Shown here in pieces: positions 11,602 to 23,329 of a stretch of DNA of 64,000 nt. A program made the position numbers and the translations under genes. Below the pieces are notes generated by a model. That model searched no databases, was not told the origin of the DNA, and worked only from the letters and a program-made list of their open reading frames with translations. The first letter of the stretch is position 1. Every line of letters starts with the position of its first letter. The DNA is from Mangifera indica (lineage: Eukaryota; Streptophyta; Magnoliopsida; Sapindales; Anacardiaceae): the NCBI RefSeq assembly GCF_011075055.1, contig NC_058152.1, positions 12,273,228-12,337,227 on the forward strand, read 5' to 3'.

Positions 11602-12949
11602 TGGTACGTGCTGTCGTTGACACCCAAATTAAATCCTAAATTCCTGCAACAAAGATGTAGTAAAGGAAAGTAGGGATCGATCCCTCGAAGAGCTTTGATT
11701 AGTATGTCATCACGAATAAATCGGAACAAATAAATAAAAAGGGGGGTTTTGAAGTGAATGCAAATTATAATGAAAAAAACACTAATTAAAAATTCAGTAA
11801 AATAATCTAAAAGGAATAAATCGATTTAACAAACCTTGGTCTTCGGTCACATCCACCATTGGAACTACGATCGATCATCGAAACAAAATATCAAATTAAT
11901 TATTCAAATATTCATTGTGGTATTAAATTAACCTGTCCTTCCTTACGATTAGTTAACCAAAAACATGTATTTCAATTAACCCTTATTGATTAATAATTCG
12001 GATACGATCTCGAATTTAATTAAACAATAGCATTACGAATTAGAAAGACCAACGAAGCAAGACAACACAAACGTACGACGTTGCATTTAATCTAGTTGAT
12101 TATTTTCCTAGGATTATAGCTTCTGACGCAGCAAACGATAAACCTAGTTGCCACTTCGATTAGATGGATTGAACAATTACGGATTCAGCACCTAAACTAG
12201 CCGTAGATTATATTAATTGATAAACTAATCGCGCGCCTTAGAAATCAACCAACACAATCATAAACAAATAATTCAGAAAGATAATCAATACTCGAATAAA
12301 TAAAAAGATGCATTAAAGAACAAAAATAAATCTCACAATCATTGTAGTTCCATGGTTTCAGATCCCTTCAACCAAGATAAATTATTCAGCCACTGTAGAC
12401 CATGCTTTTCTCTCTAATTCTCTAAGTACAATGGTTGATAATTCTCAAATAAAAATAAGAATATATATATATTATCTTCCTACTAAAAATCTGGAAATTG
12501 AAATCAATCCTAATCTCCTAAACCAATCAAGCAAAGTGATACATATCTTCCCAAAAAGAAAGGAAAAGATATGTATTTTTAATATAAATTCTTCTTCCAA
12601 AAATATCATTCCTTATTTAGCTCAATTAATCCTCTTTTCCAGCTGGTGATTATCCCTTTCCTTGGAAGCGAATCTTAATATTTTATGGACTCTTGCAACA
12701 GATCTGGACGTTCAGATCTGCTTTCCAGATTCTGCTCTCTTCTTTCACGTGCCCACGCCTAGTCTGCATTACGAAATTTCCAGTTTAATATATCTGCTCC
12801 AGTTTTTCCTCTTTTTGGCCCTATTTATTCCAAAATTGCTCAAAGCTTCCTAAAAGCAAAAAGATAAGTAATCCTATTAGATTGCATCAGATTTCCACAT
12901 AACACAAGGGAATTATAAATTAAAATAGTAACAATTAATGGCCTTATCA
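11602..12949 (-). repeat. 5' LTR of the young Gypsy element
   Basis: 1348 bp partner of 5099-6446, adjacent to the primer site and therefore the 5' LTR in element sense. It differs from the other LTR at one position that I could find (11654). It is followed by the GACTC duplication and then by gene A 3' flank sequence. Confidence 0.95.
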
Positions 12950-12954
12950 GACTC

Positions 12955-14110
12955 AAATATTGAATTTAACCTGTCAAATCTTCTTTCAACTCTTTTCATT
13001 GACTTTTGTTCTTCCTTTAACTAATAATAATAAATATTTTGTAAGGCATCCTTTAATTGTTTCCTCTAGTTATTTCCCTTTCATTTGAAATATATGATTT
13101 ATATGTTTAGCATGAAAAATGTCTTATATGTTTAAATTGGTTTATCAAGATTTTGTTAGAAACTCCATGTGTCAATAAAATTCACATAATCAGGATTTTT
13201 ATTTTTATTTTTTTATTTTAGAGAGAATGGTTATACAGTGATCTCAACCCATAATCCATGGAAAATGGTCTTGTGTGGTTCAATTTGTCATATGTAGAAA
13301 TTACATAAGGCTATGTTGTTATTGGTATTATTGTTATTATTGAAGGAAATATTCATTTTATTTTACAGAATATGTTCTGAGCTTAAGAAATATATTGTGT
13401 ACAATTGAAGCTTGAAGGTTGAAATGTTCATACAGAAAGGATGATGTAACTACAAAATCCCTAAGCTCATAATATTAGGTCAAAACATGTTGATAAGATT
13501 CCCTTTATGTTCCCATATCCCTTTGTAACATGGTAAAGGGATAGCTGATGGTTGTGCAAATTTAATACAACAGGTATTGCTTTCAAAGGAAATTTTCTTC
13601 ATTTCTAGGGCAGCTTGTTTTCCTAAGCTTGTTCTCCAATCTCGGAACCTTTTTTCTATGGTATTCTTTATAGATGTTGTGGCTCCCTACATAACAGTTT
13701 AATGGTTTCAAGGTAAAGCTTACTTTATGTTGCCTTATGAACTACTCTGCTAACTTTCTGCAATTTACATTCGTGCTTTATGCTCTGTAGTTCTCTATTC
13801 CAAAATGTTGATGTGTCTTCTTTTCAATGCTACTCAATGTGCTTTCAGGTTGGCTTCATCTCAAGTAAGCAAGCTAATGATAGGCTGGCAACTAGGCGTG
13901 CAGATACAAATTCCCTTGACTTTAATTTTGATGTTCTTTGGATTTTATTGCTTGGAATTGGGTCATTTTACGCACTACTAATTAATTATGTGTTAATATG
14001 GTTATTGCCATGTGTTGCTGCTATTTGATTTTGTAGGCTATGAAATGATATTGGTTGTTGTTTAATTCTGCTGTAAACTTGCTATTATTCTTTGTTGAGA
14101 ATAATACATT
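12955..14110 (+). repeat. TNL 3' flank module, copy after gene A
   Basis: This stretch is homologous, in gene orientation, to the sequence 3' of the C-JID exons of genes B (about 23.33-24.26 kb), C (41.08-41.75), D (60.7-61.86) and the relic near 59.3 kb. Landmarks are TGAGCTCATAATATTAGGTC-like text (here about 13460), ATGTTCCCATATCCC-like text, and the CTAACTTTCTGCAATTTACATTC stretch near 13755. It contains the short last TNL exon and presumably 3' UTR. A frame at 13780-14028 runs through the module but is not conserved in the other copies, so it is not called as a gene. Confidence 0.7.
13369..13408 (+). CDS. Putative last exon of gene A, cut off by the Gypsy insertion
   Basis: The donor GAACT|GTAAGTTG at 4892/4893 is conserved in genes B and D. 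There it pairs with a short last exon a few hundred bases downstream. In gene A the matching acceptor is TTTTACAG ending at 13368. The exon would read ICSELKKYIVYN and stop at 13406-13408, in the phase required by the donor. Between donor and acceptor lies the 7851 bp retrotransposon, so this intron would be about 8.5 kb instead of about 0.6 kb. If it is not spliced, translation simply stops at 4894-4896. That this exon is used is inferred from gene B/D homology only. Confidence 0.45.
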
Positions 14111-14401
14111 CACTGAAAATTAAGTTTGGTGTGGATGTATAAGTGCAAGAGAAATTCTGACCCCTTAAGTTAGGTTTTGGGGTGGGAAAGACCCAAAACC
14201 ATATTAGGTTTCGGGGATAAAACCACATAAATATCATGTCTCATTGCGTGGTTTTTGATGTGCTGGAGTGAACTAGCAGTAGTTGGAAGCTGAGTTGGAA
14301 TTTTAACATTGATGTGGCATAACGACAGCATTTTCCTGGTAACTATGATGTAATGCTTTTGTAATTAACTTGTGCTTTTGTAAAGTTGATAATTTTAGGT
14401 G

Positions 14402-16300
14402 TGTTAGGTAAAGGTTTGACACAAGTTAATATGTGTTAGTTTAAGTCAATGGCTATGCTTAAATCCATTTGAACAGTAACTGATTTTCTAACTTTTTGTA
14501 AGCTAAGTCATGTAATATTTATTCAGAAAAAGTAATGAAAAGAAGTAGAACTTTTGCAACAAAAACATTTTTAGCAGCAACATTAGCGTTTTCTCTTTTT
14601 TTCATTAAAAACTCATTGCATAAACTAAAACCAATAATCTGGTATCAAAGCTCTTTATTCTTATCAAAGGGCTTGTATAGCAGAGAAGAATGGTTGAAGA
14701 AAAACCAAAGTGCTATGAAAAAAACATCGAGTTCAGAGACAAGAAACTGATGGCATCAAGCAACTTCACTGGTGGTGCAGCTCCAGTTTTTTCTATAGAA
14801 AATTACCCTATATGGTCAGTTAAAATGAACGCCTACTTGAGAGCTTTTGACCTTTAGGATGCTATTAAGATAAGGAAGGAACCAGTTTCTTTCCCAGATA
14901 ACCTAACAGTAAACCAAATCAAATACCATTAAAAGAAAGTTGCCAAAAGGTATATAAAACACTTTCTTACATACATTCAGTTGTCATTGATGCGATTTTT
15001 GCAAGACTAATGACTTGTGAGACAACAAAAGAAGCTTGGGATAAGCTAAGATTGAAGTTTCATGGTAGTGACAGGTCAAAGCAAATGCAAATATTTAACT
15101 TGAAGAGGGAGTTTACATTGTTGAAAATGAAAGAGAGTGAAGCTGTGAAAGAGTATATTAACAGACTTATGAAAGTTGTCAACCAATTAGCATTGCTTGG
15201 TGAAGAGATACCTGAAAGCAAGATAGTTGAGCAAGTTCTTGTGATCTTACTTGGGAAATTTAAGGCCAAAATTTCCTCTCTTGAAGACTTTAAGGGCATG
15301 ACAAAAATGACCATTTAAGAGCTCTCAAACTTATTGAGCAAAGGAAAGCTTTCAAGAGCAGCAACAAAAGGAGCCTTAAAAGCAAATCAAAAAGGAAGGC
15401 ATCAAGTTGTATCAAGCTCTAATAAACAGCATTTCACAAAGAAAGAAAAGAAATAAGTTTATGACAATAAGCAAAAAGGGAAAAGAGGAAGATTTCCACC
15501 ATGTCCTCATTACAAAAAACTAACCATGTAGAAAGACACTACTAGTTCAGACCTGGAATACAATGTAGAGTCTGCAAAGAATTTGGCCATATTGAAAAAG
15601 TTTGCAAAAATAAGGGAAAGTTTACTTAACAACAAGCTTAAGTGGTGGAAGGGCAATAATGAGAGGAACAACAACTAGAGGAGTAATTGTTCACTATAAG
15701 TTGTTATGAAGCTTAAGCATATTCACAAACTTAGTTGCTAAACAGTGGCTGCATAAACCATATGATAGCTAATGAGAGTCTTTTCCTCGATTCGAAGAAA
15801 AGCCATGTCTCTGCAGTAAAAATAGGAAATTGAAAGTTTTTTCAAGTGAAGAGCATAAGCACTATTACAATAAACACTCCATCAAGTATTGAAACCATTC
15901 ATGATTTTTTTTTTAACCTAATATTGCACAAAATTTGTTGAGTATAGGACAAATGCTAGAAAAGAATTACTGTCTACAATTTTAAAATAAAATGTGTGTA
16001 ATGTATGATCCAAATAGAGTGGAAGTGATGATTCTAGAGATGAAACAGAGAAGCTTTCCACTTGACTTGAATAAAACAAACACACAAGCTCTCACTAACT
16101 CAATTGATGAAACCATGTTATGGCACAAAAGGTTGGGGCATTATCATAATGCTAGACTTAGTCACTTACATAAAAGAGATAATGATGCATGAAATTGATG
16201 TAGTATGTGAGGCCTGCCAACTTGGCAAACAAACAAGGCTACCATTTCCAAAGAATGAAGCCTAGAGAGCTAAAGAAAAGTTAGTAATATTTGTTTATAG
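14402..16300 (+). pseudogene. Decayed Copia retrotransposon
   Basis: A primer site TGGTATCAAAGC (14640-14651, initiator Met tRNA type) follows a possible 232 bp LTR (14402-14633, TGTTAGG ... ACCA). Gag starts at the ATG at 14750 (MASSNFTGGAAPVF, NYPIWSVKMNAYLRAF) and is soon interrupted by stops. An open piece at 15010-15318 has TTKEAWDKLRLKFHGSDRS and VNQLALLGEEIPESKIVEQVL, the Copia gag (UBN2) pattern. The piece 15992-16240 contains ETMLWHKRLGHYHNARLSHL and later CEACQLGKQTRLPF, the GAG-pre-integrase zinc finger. Integrase core, reverse transcriptase, RNase H and the 3' LTR are not visible, so the copy is truncated as well as mutated. Confidence 0.82.
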
Positions 16301-16310
16301 ATGTCATATC

Positions 16311-18270
16311 ACTCTAAAAGAATAAACCATAATGCAGTGAAATAGTAAACAAAATTTTAACAATAATGATATTCACCGTAAACATAACCAAGATCAAAAT
16401 ATTGGGCTACAATATGTATTCAAAGGTAAAGAAGGTGTGTGGAATTTAATTACTCATGTTTGGTGGCTCTTTCTCTTTGAAGTGAATTTGAGAAGTCTTT
16501 TGCTATTTAACCAAGGGTAAGACAACACCAAGTTATCCACACGGAGCAGTAGGAGTAGTTAGAAAGAAAGAAGAGACTCTTCTTTTTCTAGAATGCATTG
16601 GCTAAGTGAGTATTTTGATTGAGTATCGATATGTATTAATAAATCACCAAAGACTTAGTCCATGTTGCATAACAACAAAATTCTATACACAAATAATAAA
16701 CACAAACATTTGCACATACGCAAACATGCAACCATACGACTGAATGTTTTTAAATTAAAAATAAAATAATATTTAATTACATAATAATATATCATTATTT
16801 ATGTAAAAGTTCATATTCATTATTTATACATATAGTGCTATTCGTTGTATAAAGATGTGTCTATATAAACAAGATAAAACAACCATTTCAAATGATAGAA
16901 CAGTCATTCCATCAATAATACACATGCGCCAGTGGTACATCAATTGTATATTCGAGAGACACAATAGTTGTTCACATTAACGAGCATTTTCTTTTTCACC
17001 TTCATCTGTTTTCTGGAAAATGCGCTGTCTTTTACCTTTTCCACTTGGACTTTTTGACCCATGAGCGTTAGACTGCCTTTTGATTTCTACTTTGCTTTTT
17101 TTTTTTGGGCAAACAAGTTGGCTGTCTTTTTATATTTTATTGATTTCGGCCAAATGACTACAGCCGAATTTTCACCTATTATATTAAAATTACACAATTG
17201 ATATTAACACTTTATATAAATGTTAAATTATTAATATGTATTCATCATTTAAAAAAATTTATCACTTCAACTCTTAAAAATATCACAATTTTAACCAATT
17301 TTAAAATATTGCATACTCATGAGTCATTATGTTTTTAGAATCTCTTGCAAATTCACAACAAAAACTCTTTATCATAAACTCAGCAATTTCTCATTTGGTA
17401 CCAATAACCATATTTGTTAGAGAAGAAAAATGACAAAATCACAAAAATTAGATAGATCAAATTATCGCTTTTTTTTATTAAAGAGACAAATTAATTTTTG
17501 TTATTAAATAATTAAACTTGTTATCCCAAGCTTGATATTAAAAAAGTTAAATTTAAGTGAATAATTAGAAAATTGGCTACTTTACATTTTTAATCGAAGA
17601 ACTCCTTGTAAAAGTATGATTCGTGCTATCATACTCCTTGTAAAGGTATGATAAACTCTACAAACATAGTAAAGAAGCAGCAAATAAAATACAGAAAACT
17701 AGTTTATTCTTCTTTTCTCGTCTTTATGAAAATACTACTCTCTTATATATATTTATTTAAAGAATTTATGAATCTATAGATATCGAAATGAATTTACATA
17801 CAAAGATGCAATTATTCTTCCACCAAATACAATGACTAAATCTTTATTAACATACATTGGTATTTCATAATCAAATATCTTTTCAAATTCCAAAAACACA
17901 AGATCTTGTACAATACACAGTTTACTTGACAACAAATGGAGTACGAAGATTGTTGGCCTGTAAAAATTTACACAAGAACATTGCAACGATACCCCAAAAA
18001 CATAAACCCTAAATATATGCTTTAAAAGTTGATAAAAATGAACATCATGCATCGAAAATTGGTTCACTTACAAACCTAACTTCGTCCAGGTAATAAGACT
18101 ATTTATATTTACAATTTCTCAGGACACTTGTGGCTGCTTCAAAAATGTCAGCAATTTAAAGTATGCAGATTATGTTTGTAACAACAATGTCCAGAGTTAA
18201 CTTTGATTGGGAAACGAAGTTCCAGCAATGATGATCTTCCGGAGAGATTAAGCTTGTTGATTTTTTCTGG
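16311..18270. other. Intergenic, repeat remnants only
   Basis: No supported gene. About 16760-16860 resembles half of the palindromic MITE-like family found at 39.6 and 50.4 kb. About 16985-17160 resembles 49.2-49.35 kb, the sequence upstream of gene C (shared text such as TTGGACTTTTTG and CGGCCAAATGA). The rest is AT-rich. The 17.8-18.25 kb part lies 3' of the TGA pseudogene and may be its old 3' UTR. Confidence 0.5.
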
Positions 18271-19061
18271 TATAAGATTAGGCAGGCTTGCGAGGACAGG
18301 TGGCCCAAATTGAACTCTAAACTCTTAAGCATTGGAAGTACTCTCCTAGTGCAAGCAAGTCTCGAGCAGCCTGGCAAGTTGTTAGGATACAAGACATCTG
18401 CTGTAATGTTTCTTGGCGAAGACGATCAACCTGTTCGGGCAAGAGCTTATAAAGTTGGTAAGATGTCAAGATGTTCCAAGTAAAACTAACATAGATCAGA
18501 TCATACAAACCTGAAATTTAAAGAACCATGTTAAGCTAAGATCCATATTAGATTCTGTAACCACACTTAAGTTAGCAGAAAAGCGAAGCACTCAAGAAAA
18601 AAAAAACTACAGTTTTTCAGAGCATAACAAAAATGATATTTGATGCGAATCATGAATGCAAAAAAATAAAAATAAAAAATCACCAAAATAATGAATTCAA
18701 CGCCAAGAAGATGTTTAAAATAGGTGTGATTTGTCTGGCATCTTGGGCTTGCAGAATTTTGGCCAGAATAATAACTCAGTCATCAGCTAGTTATTTTCCA
18801 TGCAAGCAGCATAGTGCTTTAATAAACAGTTAGAAGTAGAAGAAAACTTCGATTTTCCAGAGGAATGCAAATTCAACTCATTAGAAAGTTTCTCAATATA
18901 AATCAGATGTGCTGACAAAGAACTAAGTGATGGGTCAGAAAACGGGTTACAGGAAACTATTGAAAGTTAAGATCAGCAATACTTCAGAAGAATCCAGAAT
19001 AAAGCCATACTTGATTGAGCAATGATGCAGAATCTTACCTGGTTCACAAAGCTGACTTGAG

Positions 19062-19103
19062 CTTCCAACTTCCAACTTCCAACTTCCAACTTCCAACTTC
19101 CAA
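19062..19103 (-). repeat. 7 bp x 6 tandem repeat inside a TGA exon
   Basis: Six exact tandem units of CTTCCAA (TTGGAAG in gene sense). TGA proteins have one such unit here (EKLEA). Five extra units add 35 bp, which is not a multiple of 3, and turn the frame into K-L-E-V-G-S-W repeats and then an early stop. The exon is 263 nt, and 263 minus 35 gives 228, a whole number of codons. Confidence 0.9.
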
Positions 19104-19395
19104 CTTCTCCGTTGCAGTAGGTATCCTTGGGATGTAACCTCCTTCTACCAGTTGACCGGCAGTGACAGTTTCAGCAAGAGTTGATTGCAATAACTCCATG
19201 CCTAGAGTCACAGCATCTTCGGTCTGCTGCCATGACTGTCTTAGATTATTAACTTCCATATATTGTGAATCGGTCAAGGTGTCAAGATGAGGAATGAGAA
19301 CCTGTTATCAATGTCAGCCTATTAATCAGCGTTATTCTACCTTTGATGAAAGACTTAGAAAAGAATTCAATTAAGATGTGTGTGAAAGAGCAATA

Positions 19396-19545
19396 TTGTG
19401 ACACTCCTAAGCAAATCTCATATCGATAAAACACTAGAGATGTTGCGTATCTTTATGTGCATATAAAATTGATTAAATAGTCTGTGAGCTCTTAAACCGT
19501 CAAGACACATTTTGGATTACAAAACCCAAACCTATGGCTTCTCTT
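19396..19545 (+). repeat. Decayed TRIM LTR fragment
   Basis: In a TGA pseudogene intron. It reads TGTGACACTCCTAAGCAAAT and later TTAAATAGTCTGTGAGCTC and ACAAAACCCAAA, matching the LTR of the intact TRIM at 58493-59079 with many changes. No second LTR or primer site is nearby, so it is a solo or truncated LTR. Confidence 0.7.
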
Positions 19546-21659
19546 CTTATTATCCATAACCACCTTCAACGGAGCAAATTATTTCACTTATTAAATAAAT
19601 TGAAACATGAATCACCTTGAGAAGCTCAGAAGGACGAAATCCTCCTATCCAAAAGGAACAACGTTCAGCTGCTGTCTTCCACATGTCAGACATTATATAA
19701 ATCCGCTTTTGCAGCAGTACATTTCATGCGGAAAAGTTCAAAATAGTGGCTCAAGCCACCCTCCTCTGGTATGTGAAGCTCTATATCACTAATATGGGCC
19801 TGCAAAGCAGATCTCAGTTCACAAATTTGCCTTGTTTGCTCTTCAACCCATTGTCCATACTCCATCTCAAATGCTGCAATTCCAGCACAAACCTCGGTGA
19901 AGACTTTTTGTTTAATGCAAGAAAATGAAATGACAAAAAGTAGTATTCTATAAGCAACAGGAACTACTGGAAGTCAAATTTCAAAGAACAGATTCAGCAC
20001 ATCAGAGATTATATACATAGCATCATTTTTCATGGAGGTGTCAAGTTTGCGAAGTGCTGGACGCTTGTGCTTATGGATGGCTGGAATCTATTGCCAGGAA
20101 CATTTTTGAGAAATTGATTTATGGACAGCAACGACTTCAGTGCGGATGAAGAGGTGATATAAATTTTCTTAAGTACTTGTTGCAAGCACTTGAAATGATA
20201 TAGGAAACAAAACTATGAAAAACTCGCAGGAGTCATGCTTTGAAGGGATCACGATTAAACAATAAATAGCAGGAGCATAGCATGACTGGTGGTGGTAAGC
20301 TAGTAGTAACAAAATTTCACAAACTGTCTTAACATTATTTGCACACTCTTGGTTCCGAGATTCAGATACCGAAAAAATGCAATTAGAGTCATGCAATTCA
20401 GCAATACTTTGACAAAACTGGGTTTACAGGTCCAGAGAACCCCATCTGAGAACCTTCTATTCCACCACCTAAATAAAACCCTTGCAGTGTAGCATTCGCT
20501 GTACAAACATTTGAATGTAAATAAAAAATGATGGGAAAGGGTTTCTAGTGTCATAATACCGAGTAAGCAAGAAATAGAAATAGTAAATCTTCTCAATACC
20601 TGATGTCTAGCTCACTCAAGCTCCTGCTCCAACTGAACCAACTGTAATCTACTAGATTCTAGCTGTTGAACGCAGGTCTGTTAAAAAACACAAACTAAAA
20701 AATTCTAAAGCACTTGTTGCATGCTAAATCTGTTTCAAAGTAGGCCTCATCATACCTTTTTCCGCAACCGGCTTTTACGAGCAGCACCACGGTTTTGTTC
20801 AAGACGTCTTTGTATCTGCAGGAGTTTGTAACAAAGAAAAAGACTCACTTCATTTTGAAGGGAATATCATTTAATCTATTTAAAAACCATGTACAGAATT
20901 ACCGACAACCTATGGGTAAAATTGATCGATTGATAGACTGCAACAACCGAAAACACAAATATACAAGATCACAGAGCTATGACCAAAAGTCCCCGTGAAC
21001 TAATGCACTAACTACCTTAATTGCATTAATACATGAACCATTTTACAAAAGTGTTATATATCAGAAGTTTCAGCCAACTAGGCAAACATAAAGCAACAAT
21101 AATTTCAAAGAAACAAGGATCAAAGACTAAGAAGCCGAACAAGTGTTTGTGAGTCTGCTGAAAACAGAAGATGCAAATAAACATGTACAATAGCTAAAAT
21201 GAACTAGAAAAATATGGCAGGGAAAAGAGGGGAAGATAACATGGAGGAGAAAAATAGTGTGTACCCTTCTAATTTTCAATGGAAATCTTTCATCCAACTA
21301 ACAAATACATCCACCCAACACAAATAAAATTCATATAAAAAAGAACCAGAGGTAAACAAATGACCAGAAACACAATCGAACTTACCTTATCCAAAGGTTT
21401 ACTTGCTTCTTGTTCGTACTTGTCGGAAGGCAGGAATGTTCCACCTCCCTCCTATCAGAAGAAGTAGAGTAAATGTCAATAGTTTGCACCTGAGTGTCTA
21501 GTTTTGTATCCACCTCCACGATCATAGGTGTTGATGTGTTTGGATTGCCATTACTTTTAAATTTTTCCCGCCATCTGCCAATTTGATGGATGGGCTCATA
21601 AATTCCAAATCTACTTGGGGTGACAAATTGGGTGAACGGAGAGTTCATGCCCTTCGAAC

Positions 21660-22450
21660 TTAAGATGGGATGCAGCTCCATTAGCTTTTGATATAAAAAA
21701 GCATGCAAGATAAAACCATAAAGACAAATAGGTGCAAAATTGATATAAATGATATCTGAGTTTGAGGTCTAAATTTGAACTGGAGCAAAATCAGCCTAGC
21801 AGGATATCAGATTGACTTGAGTTCCAAAGCATAACAGCCCGAGTCATGGAAACCTTTGAAACTTGCTCTACTTACACAGTAGCAACAGACTCTAATAGTT
21901 AAGTTCTGACTTAATTTGATTCAGATCTGAGAAGACTTCAATTTAACAATAAGCTGTATCTATTGTAAATGAAATCAACAGAAGATGAATTGTTTATAAG
22001 TGTGCAAAAGGAGAAAAGCAGATGCAGTATGTAGCAATCTAAGCGATGAAAGTCAAATATCATAAGTTGAGAAAGAAAAAGGCTTTAATTTAAATGCAAC
22101 AGCAACAAGAACAAGATACTGGTTTTCCATTTCTTGGTCTTCATACTTATGATTAGAATCCGGCAGTCACTAACATCTAAAATCAAAACAGAGGAATTCT
22201 AAGACTAATTTTCTTTCATGATAACTAACATGCACATCACCAGTTACTTCGAGTAACGACTGTATAACAGGTGCCTCTTCTTCCGTTAATGAGCATTGGA
22301 CGCCTAACAGTAGGATAACAGGTTCCGTTTAACTACCTCCCAGAGCAAGCTTGAACCGGATACTAAATTAGATACAGTCTTCTCCTTACAATCTTTCATG
22401 CTTCACAGATAAATCATATATCAAACGCCAAAGGGAAATAACATCGAGAA
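21660..22450. other. Intergenic between TGA and TNL relics
   Basis: AT-rich sequence upstream of the TGA pseudogene start, where its old promoter would lie. I see no supported gene, repeat or RNA. Confidence 0.4.
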
Positions 22451-22454
22451 AACC

Positions 22455-22700
22455 AAAGGCAACAAGTATATTCCTGAATAAGGTGACCATCTATCTAAAA
22501 TTTCATATGATCTCAGAAAATTCTCCCACTGATCATGTTCCTTACAGCAATTTATATAGCACTTCAAACAGTCATTAAAAAAGCAACTTACAGTATTCAA
22601 CTTCTGGTCTCTATCCACTGATCTTGCTTATCTTTTCAAATCATCATCTTTGACATACAAATAAAATCACTCCACATATTTGCTCAAAATATTACGATTT
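22455..22700 (-). pseudogene. TNL C-JID tail relic
   Basis: The minus strand encodes VDRDQKLNTVSCFFNDC, then EHDQWENFLRSYEILDRW and SPYSGIY. This is the end of the C-JID exon of gene A ([32 protein letters not shown]). Just upstream a frameshifted KCGV remnant is readable. No other TNL exon is attached. It is a fragment of a fifth or sixth TNL lying downstream of gene B. Confidence 0.85.
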
Positions 22701-23329
22701 TATGTACAATAATTAAGTAACAATTAAACCTTCTCCAATAACAGAGGATGTTTCACATGATTTTTTTCATCAAGTCAATTGTTAAATTCGATATGAATTA
22801 CTTAATGGTGATTTTTCAAAGACCTTATTCCCTTCTATTTTTATTTCTTGATAAAAAAAGTAAATAGCAGTGTCGCTTCTATTTTTATTTCATCCTATAT
22901 TCCCTTCTTTTTCTAAACATCCAAGAGGGAAGGGAATATTTGCGTCTACATTCCCAACCCAATACACATATAAGTAAGAGTTCATCATCACTTGACGATA
23001 GTAGCAGACCCAAAGATAAAATTTAGTGGGATCAACGTTGAATAAAAACAAAATATAAAAGGGTCAATTAAGAAATAATAAAATCTAAGAAATTTCAGAT
23101 AAAATTTTAGGAGATATATCAATATCCTCTCTCTCTCTATATAAAAAAACAAATGCTAACATAATGTGTAAAGTACATATAATAATAAATTTTAGTTCAA
23201 ATCCAGGACCTTTAAAATGGTTTAAAAACTCACTATAGCATAATTAAGTATAAAAAGTAAACAGAATATAGTAAATGTCTTAGAAAATCTTAAAGCCTAA
23301 ACTATATGACACCACCATCTGATTACTGA

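Larger units (their letters stand above)
5099..12949 (-). mobile_element. Young non-autonomous Gypsy (Athila/Tat-like) retrotransposon
   Basis: A complete 7851 bp LTR retrotransposon oriented on the minus strand. It has two 1348 bp LTRs (5099-6446 and 11602-12949) starting TG and ending CA, with a perfect 5 bp target-site duplication GACTC at 5094-5098 and 12950-12954. On reading the LTRs side by side I found one mismatch (A at 5151, G at 11654), so the insertion is very recent. The primer site matches the 3' end of tRNA-Asp and a GGGGGAA purine tract precedes the 3' LTR. The coding part keeps gag and protease. Reverse transcriptase, RNase H and integrase are missing: protease is followed directly by the short tail that normally follows integrase. 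It must therefore move with enzymes supplied in trans. It sits in the probable last intron of TNL gene A, antisense to it. Confidence 0.93.
18278..21648 (-). pseudogene. TGA-type bZIP transcription factor pseudogene
   Basis: Eight exon-like blocks keep family order and mostly GT-AG borders. 21386-21648: N-terminus, MNSPFTQFVTPSRFGIYEP, then a frameshift before SDKYEQEASKPLDK. 20756-20815: basic region IQRRLEQNRGAARKSRLRKK, with the usual NREAA Glu now Gly. 20600-20677: leucine zipper VQQLESSRLQLVQLEQELE, then TGA. About 20421-20482: GFYLGGGIEGSQMGFSGPVN. 19616 to about 19885: DOG1 part, IAAFEMEYGQWVEEQTRQ, with a frameshift before MWKTAAERCSFWIGGF. 19039-19301: DOG1 part, with a 7 bp repeat expansion shifting the frame. 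18278-18430: DRLRQETLQQMSCILTT ... LGEYFQCLRV, then TAG, with WATCPRKPA and stop still readable. TGA factors bind as-1 promoter elements and work with NPR1 in salicylate immunity. At least five disabling lesions make this copy dead. Confidence 0.93.

Noticed and set aside
13780..14028. 82-codon frame in the 3' module of gene A
   Set aside because: The homologous stretches after genes C and D do not keep this frame, so it is probably noncoding.
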